Shown here in pieces: positions 51,754 through 56,090 of a DNA stretch of 56,090 bases. Every line of letters begins with the position of its first letter. Position 1 is the first letter of the stretch. The notes under the pieces were generated by a model. The model was not told where the DNA came from, did no database searches, and was given only the letters and a program-made list of their open reading frames with translations. This stretch comes from an uncultured Alphaproteobacteria bacterium (GTDB lineage Bacteria; Pseudomonadota; Alphaproteobacteria; Paracaedibacterales; CAITNM01). A program made the translations under genes and the position numbers. The stretch lies in assembly GCA_903893805.1 (NCBI GenBank), contig CAITNM010000018.1, forward strand, positions 1 through 56,090. Direction: 5' to 3'.

Positions 51754-52716
51754 TTATGAGGCGATGCTTTGTAATTTTGCTGCTATCAACTCATACAATT
51801 TTTCAGGTTCTTCAAATTCTAAACTAACATTAAAAGCGTAGACTTTCTTTTTGAAGCGCTCAGGGATACGTAAGAAATCCTTGGCTGTAGTGATTAAATC
51901 AATTTTTCTGCGAGCCGAAATTTTTAATAGACGCTCCAATTCGGGAATGGTGTAGGGATGATGATCAGGGAACGGGATGAAACGTTTTACGTCAAACCCA
52001 TAATCTTGTAATGTGCAGTTGAATTTTTCAGGATATCCAAGCCCGGCAAAGGCAATCACAGCTCTGGGATGAACTTTATCAACTGCAGTCATATGAGCTC
52101 TAGTTGCTTGAGGAATTCCTTTTGGTAACGCGCCATTGCCAATAGCAATAGTCATGCTTGTTTTTCGTACGCCACGGTGTGGTGATTCACGTAATGGTCC
52201 GGCTGGAAAAACTCTACCATTTCCAAAACCTTGCAAGGTATCAATTACCAATAAACTTAAGTCTTTATGTAGGCTATTGTTTTGTAGTCCGTCGTCCATA
52301 ATAATCACAGTAGCGCCATGGCTAATGGCAAGTTTTGCTGAAAGTACTCTATCTGGCCCTGCCCAGGTTGATGCTTTTTCAGCCAAAAGTAGTGCTTCAT
52401 CACCGACTTGCAAATAAGTATGTTTTTGTGAGTTAACACGAATGGAATCTTTAATAACAGCTCCATATCCGCTGCTTAAAATATGGGGTGTGTGATTCAT
52501 TTTTTTTAACATATCTACTAATGCTAAAACCGTAGGTGTTTTTCCAGCGCCACCCATAACTAGATTTCCGACACAAATAACAGGAACTGAAACTTTTTGG
52601 GTTTTTACACGTCTACTATACCATATGCTTATGTACTCATACACCCAGGCAACAGGCTGGAGAATGCGGCTTAACATATTGTTTTGTCGCCAAAATTTAG
52701 GGGCTAGAAAAAACAT
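51754..52716 (-). CDS. lpxK: Tetraacyldisaccharide 4'-kinase
   Basis: Phosphorylates the lipid A disaccharide at the 4' position at the inner membrane. 320 aa. N-terminal APKFWRQNN, a membrane-proximal helix, Walker A VGNLVMGGAGKTPT, then DDGLQN and the QVGDEALLLA block are LpxK features. With kdsD it shows that the organism makes lipid A/KDO. It lies 8 bp downstream of ccmB. Confidence 0.94.
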   Translation of the reverse strand: MFFLAPKFWRQNNMLSRILQPVAWVYEYISIWYSRRVKTQKVSVPVICVGNLVMGGAGKTPTVLALVDMLKKMNHTPHILSSGYGAVIKDSIRVNSQKHTYLQVGDEALLLAEKASTWAGPDRVLSAKLAISHGATVIIMDDGLQNNSLHKDLSLLVIDTLQGFGNGRVFPAGPLRESPHRGVRKTSMTIAIGNGALPKGIPQATRAHMTAVDKVHPRAVIAFAGLGYPEKFNCTLQDYGFDVKRFIPFPDHHPYTIPELERLLKISARRKIDLITTAKDFLRIPERFKKKVYAFNVSLEFEEPEKLYELIAAKLQSIAS

Positions 52717-52724
52717 TTTTGCAC

Positions 52725-53300
52725 TTAACTTTTATGAAAGGTAAAGGAAACACAAATAGTACTTATCAGAATGATATCACATCCTAGTAAAATCAGTAGG
52801 CTATTTCCGTTCAATGTGTTTAAAAAATCCACCGAGAATATGAGCGGAGCAGTTAATAAGGGTATCCACCCTAAAAGTAAATTCAGAGGGCTGGAATCAG
52901 GCATGAAAGAGAAGGCGCAGGCTATGCAAATACTAAGGGTTGCCCATTGAGAAAATATAAGGAGAGATTGAGTAAATCCTGTTCCTAAAATCAACAGCAT
53001 GAAAGTCATTGGAAGAAGTGTTCCAATCCAAATGCTAACAGACTTTGCCCAAGCATAAGTAAGTGGATGCAAGCCGTTGTAGTGACAGTGGTCAAAAAAA
53101 CCATCTGCGACATCTTCAACATATGTATTGAACTGTTGGTAAACAGTAATGATTGCTCCTGTTAATAACATGGTAACCGGAGCAACAGTGACATCTAAAA
53201 TATAATGAATAGTAATTATCCATAAAAAAAGAAGCGGAGCTACAAAAATTTGTTGGCGATGTGCCAATATTGAGATTTTGCAGACTCCGCTAAAGGTCAT
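52725..53300 (-). CDS. ccmB: CcmB-like heme exporter membrane subunit
   Basis: A 191-aa protein with about six hydrophobic segments. LFLWIITIHYILDVTVAPVT, a cytoplasmic stretch DVADGFFDHCHYNGLHPLTYAWAKSV matching the CcmB 'EDGxLE...aK' region, and the following WIGTLLPMTFMLLILG support CcmB, the permease partner of CcmA. Shorter and more divergent than typical CcmB (about 220 aa), so moderate confidence. It overlaps the typA stop by 4 bp (ATGA), an unusual coupling. Confidence 0.65.
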   Translation of the reverse strand: MTFSGVCKISILAHRQQIFVAPLLFLWIITIHYILDVTVAPVTMLLTGAIITVYQQFNTYVEDVADGFFDHCHYNGLHPLTYAWAKSVSIWIGTLLPMTFMLLILGTGFTQSLLIFSQWATLSICIACAFSFMPDSSPLNLLLGWIPLLTAPLIFSVDFLNTLNGNSLLILLGCDIILISTICVSFTFHKS

Positions 53301-55120
53301 GACTTGTTGCGTGACTTTTCAAACTTTTTACGGTCATTCGGATCTAAAATTGCTTTGCGGATGCGAATTGACTTTGGTGTTACTTCAACGCGTTCGTCTT
53401 CTTCGATATAAGTAATCGCTTGCTCAAGTGTCATAACTTTAGGAGGAGTCAAACGAACTGCCTCGTCTTTTCCTGAAGCGCGTACGTTGGTAAGTTGTTT
53501 CGCTCTTAGAGGGTTGATTTCAAGGTCATTGTCACGGTTATTTTCACCAATAATCATGCCCTCATAAACCTTCGTTCCGTGCTCAACAAACATGATGCCG
53601 CGATCTTCAAGTTTCCACAAAGCGTATGCGACTGCCTCGCCGGTGCCATTTGAAATAAGCACTCCGTTTGCACGTCCTTCAATAGCACCTTTAAAGGGAG
53701 CATAGTCATAAAACAAACGGTTCATTACGCCGGTGCCGCGAGTGATTGTAAGGAATTGACCATGAAACCCAATAAGGCCACGTGATGGTCCGTGGAAAAC
53801 GATTCGGGTTTTGCCGCCACCGGACGGAAACATGTCTTTCATTTCCGCTTTGCGCAGGCTTAAAGACTCAACTACGGTGCCTACATATTCTTCATCAACG
53901 TCAATAACAATTTCTTCAATTGGTTCGAGTCTTTGACTGGTTGCCTCATCAATTTTGTATAAAACGCGTGGGCGGCTGATTGATAGTTCAAACCCTTCAC
54001 GTCGCATTGTTTCAATTAACACACCAAGCTGAAGCTCTCCTCGGCCTGCTACTTCAAAAGCATCTCTGTCAGTTGCTTCAGTAATGCGAATGGCCACGTT
54101 TCCTTCAGATTCGCGCAGTAGGCGCTCTCGAAGTACACGAGATGTAAGTTTTGTGCCTTCTTGGCCTGCTAGCGGCGAATCATTAATTGAAAAGGTCATT
54201 GCCAAAGTTGGTGGATCAATAGGCTGAGCTTTGATCGGTTGCGTTACTTCCATAGCGCAAATAGTGTCGGCTACAGTGCTTTTTTCAAGGCCTGCAATGG
54301 CGATAATATCACCCGCTTGTGCTTCATCAACCGCTACACGCTCAAGACCACGGAAACTCAAAAGCTTCGCAATGCGTCCTTGTTCAACTTGTTCTCCAGT
54401 TTGTCCTAGCACACGTATTGGCGTATTTACTTTAATGCTTCCTGTTTCAACGCGTCCAGTTAGAATGCGTCCTAAATAAGGATCGTATTCTAGGGTTGTG
54501 ACTAGCATAGAAAACGGTCCTTCTGCCTTTTGCTTAGGAGCTGGAACATGGCGTGTGATGACTTCAAACATAGGAATTAGTGTTTCTTGTGGTTCTCCTA
54601 GTTCATGTACAGCCCAGCCATTTCTGCCAGATGCGTATAGTATTGGAAAATCTAATTGCTCATCAGATGCATCCATGGCTACGAATAAATCAAAAATTTC
54701 GTTAAGAACTTCTTCAGGGCGAGCATCTTGGCGGTCAATTTTGTTAATGACAACAATTGGACGCAAACCCAATTTTAAAGCTTTGCCAAGCACGAATTTC
54801 GTTTGAGGCAGTGGTCCTTCGGCAGCGTCTACCAAAATGACAACGCCATCAACCATGCTTAAAATACGTTCAACTTCACCACCGAAGTCAGCGTGACCTG
54901 GAGTGTCTACAATGTTAATACGAAAATCTTCCCAGCTTAGGGATGTGCATTTTGCCAAAATTGTAATGCCACGCTCGCGCTCAAGGTCATTACTATCCAT
55001 GGCACGTTCTGCCACGTGTTGGTTGGTACGGAAGGTTCCGCTTTGTTTTAAAAGATTATCAACCAGGGTTGTTTTCCCATGGTCAACGTGAGCAATAATA
55101 GCAATGTTACGAAGTTGCAT
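53297..55120 (-). CDS. typA: Ribosome-associated GTPase TypA/BipA
   Basis: EF-G-like translational GTPase aiding 50S assembly and stress responses. 607 aa. G1 [10 protein letters not shown]2 ERGITI, G3 [15 protein letters not shown]4 NKID, then domain II, III, V and the BipA-specific C-terminal domain ([23 protein letters not shown] in parts). First gene of the typA-ccmB-lpxK transcript. Confidence 0.96.
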   Translation of the reverse strand: MQLRNIAIIAHVDHGKTTLVDNLLKQSGTFRTNQHVAERAMDSNDLERERGITILAKCTSLSWEDFRINIVDTPGHADFGGEVERILSMVDGVVILVDAAEGPLPQTKFVLGKALKLGLRPIVVINKIDRQDARPEEVLNEIFDLFVAMDASDEQLDFPILYASGRNGWAVHELGEPQETLIPMFEVITRHVPAPKQKAEGPFSMLVTTLEYDPYLGRILTGRVETGSIKVNTPIRVLGQTGEQVEQGRIAKLLSFRGLERVAVDEAQAGDIIAIAGLEKSTVADTICAMEVTQPIKAQPIDPPTLAMTFSINDSPLAGQEGTKLTSRVLRERLLRESEGNVAIRITEATDRDAFEVAGRGELQLGVLIETMRREGFELSISRPRVLYKIDEATSQRLEPIEEIVIDVDEEYVGTVVESLSLRKAEMKDMFPSGGGKTRIVFHGPSRGLIGFHGQFLTITRGTGVMNRLFYDYAPFKGAIEGRANGVLISNGTGEAVAYALWKLEDRGIMFVEHGTKVYEGMIIGENNRDNDLEINPLRAKQLTNVRASGKDEAVRLTPPKVMTLEQAITYIEEDERVEVTPKSIRIRKAILDPNDRKKFEKSRNKS

Positions 55121-55530
55121 TTTCTTTTTTTTCTATTTGTTTCAAAGTCGAACTATATATTGTTTAGAAGAAAAAGACAAAGAAAAACCAACAAGTGTGT
55201 CGAAACAGAGCATTCTGAGAAAGTAATACTTTTGCTGGGTAAAACTCTAGCAACCCCAAGCTAGAGGACACCGTTTGACGTCTAATTGAGGTCTTTTAGT
55301 TTTAGAAGTTTAACGTTAGGTCGCTACGGTAATTGACAGGGAAAGTCTTGCCCCTACACTCAACTTCAAAAGCGTTAAGGAAATATTTGATTTTTGAAAA
55401 ATGTGGCAGATAGTAACAAATTTTATTTAGAAGTTGTATTTTAGATGCTGTTAATAGTAATTTAATTATTTGTAAATGAATATTTAACATCAGTATGACA
55501 ATATAAAATTACATTTAATTTGGTGTCTCT
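55121..55530. other. 410-bp intergenic region with small hairpin at 55245-55266
   Basis: Separates typA from the divergently transcribed exported-protein gene. It contains a 7-bp perfect stem CTCTAGC/GCTAGAG with an 8-nt loop (55245-55266), no T tract after it, and AT-rich sequence toward 55530. At 55451-55465 TTAA-N7-TTAA matches the CtrA half-site pair but is expected by chance in DNA this AT-rich. No coding frame is convincing. Confidence 0.5.
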
Positions 55531-56046
55531 ATGAAAATAATTTTTATGAGGTTAGTTACTTATGTTTTCTTTTCGACTTTCGTTAATGGCGCAACCATTG
55601 AGTTGGTTAATTTAGAAGCAGGGCAACATCCTGCGGAAACAATCTCTTTATTGAGGACCCCAATTAGTGCTGGACTAGCACAGCGTGCTCATAGTCTTTT
55701 TGAGGCAGATTACGAACGCAATGTTGGGGATCTGATTCAAACTCGATGGTTTTTTAGAAAAACGGCAAATTGCACTGAAGCTACAGGAAATACGCTCTTG
55801 TATATTGGGTCAGGTGCTGCATCAGTAGCTGCTGGAATAAAGCTTGTTGGATCAGACGACCTTTCGAATATGTTTCTTTTTGCAAGTACAGTATGTTTTG
55901 CAGCACATATAACTCTTATTGGTATTGCAAAATGTAGTGCTAGAGAAAATACAGAAAGAGAAGGGCAGCTTTCCGCTTTGGCTGACGAGGTAGGATTTAA
56001 AATAGTACCATTAGAAACTCATGTAACTGATGATGGCGCGCATTAG
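55531..56046 (+). CDS. Exported or membrane protein of unknown function
   Basis: A 171-aa protein starting with a hydrophobic signal-like segment (MKIIFMRLVTYVFFSTFVNG), a polar middle, and two hydrophobic segments close together (about 90-105 and 112-130) likely forming a membrane hairpin. A charged tail follows. Cysteines occur near NCTE, TVCFA and KCSA. I recognise no family. It adds to the set of short exported unknowns in this window. A CtrA-like site lies about 66 bp upstream of the start. Confidence 0.6.
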   Translation: MKIIFMRLVTYVFFSTFVNGATIELVNLEAGQHPAETISLLRTPISAGLAQRAHSLFEADYERNVGDLIQTRWFFRKTANCTEATGNTLLYIGSGAASVAAGIKLVGSDDLSNMFLFASTVCFAAHITLIGIAKCSARENTEREGQLSALADEVGFKIVPLETHVTDDGAH

Positions 56047-56090
56047 TGATATAAAAAATTTTATTGATTATTAACATATATTTAATATCA

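Noticed and set aside
55451-55465. CtrA binding site TTAA-N7-TTAA
   Set aside because: Several such matches are expected by chance in 56 kb of AT-rich DNA, and the final C of the consensus is missing.
55302-55490. 62-codon minus-strand frame upstream of typA
   Set aside because: No ribosome-binding site or recognisable features; low-complexity AT-rich sequence.

Overview
This AT-rich window carries dense, short-spaced bacterial housekeeping genes of clear alphaproteobacterial type. The markers are MucR/Ros, a DivL-type tyrosine 'histidine kinase', divergent lysC/ubiG, ffs next to dnaX, the yqaA-dsbB-coq7 cluster, short RNase D with kdsD, and Cox15. The aerobic respiratory set (nuoL-M-N, Cox15, Coq7, UbiG, polyprenyl synthase, CcmA/CcmB) and the LPS genes (lpxK, kdsD, a WecA/MraY-family enzyme) indicate a Gram-negative aerobe. 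AT bias, scattered operons, frameshifted genes and many small exported proteins of unknown function suggest a host-associated lineage such as Holosporales. That placement is inference; no rRNA gene is present to settle it.

Layout. 0-4 kb: an orphan ORF, a 271-nt inverted-repeat structured element, xerC, a GspE-family ATPase and a decayed exported-protein gene. 4-10.4 kb: map, rpsD, ybaB, dnaX and the SRP RNA, then trkH with two tandem PmtA-like methyltransferases. 10.4-16.8 kb: ccmA, def, small exported proteins, a nitronate monooxygenase-like gene with lysC, ubiG, and an exported Nudix protein. 16.8-24.9 kb: divL divergent from mucR, then the miaB-phoH-ybeY-corC run and ctaA. 25-31 kb: yggT, rbfA, a proline/glutamine-rich membrane protein, gltX-arginase, trxA, tRNA-Asn, and an exported protein ending in a perfect 72-bp tandem duplication. 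31-36.9 kb: rpsT, a dicarboxylate-type symporter, kdsD-rnd, an exported alarmone-hydrolase-like HD protein, and yqaA-dsbB-coq7. 37-44 kb: glmS, nrdAB behind a cobalamin riboswitch, and a three-gene acetyltransferase operon. 44-56 kb: ispB, trmN6-wecA, nuoL-nuoM-nuoN (the last two frameshifted), lpxK, ccmB, typA and a terminal exported protein.

How the genes work together: DivL and MucR sit back to back and both belong, in model alphaproteobacteria, to the CtrA cell-cycle network. The class I ribonucleotide reductase is wired to B12 supply by the riboswitch, which implies a B12-dependent isozyme elsewhere. The most unusual items are the two export-signal-bearing nucleotide-hydrolase-like proteins (Nudix and SpoT-like HD), the riboswitch/nrdAB pairing, the CatB-like/GNAT/AAC(6')-like operon, the homopolymer frameshifts in adjacent complex I genes, and the 271-nt structured intergenic element.
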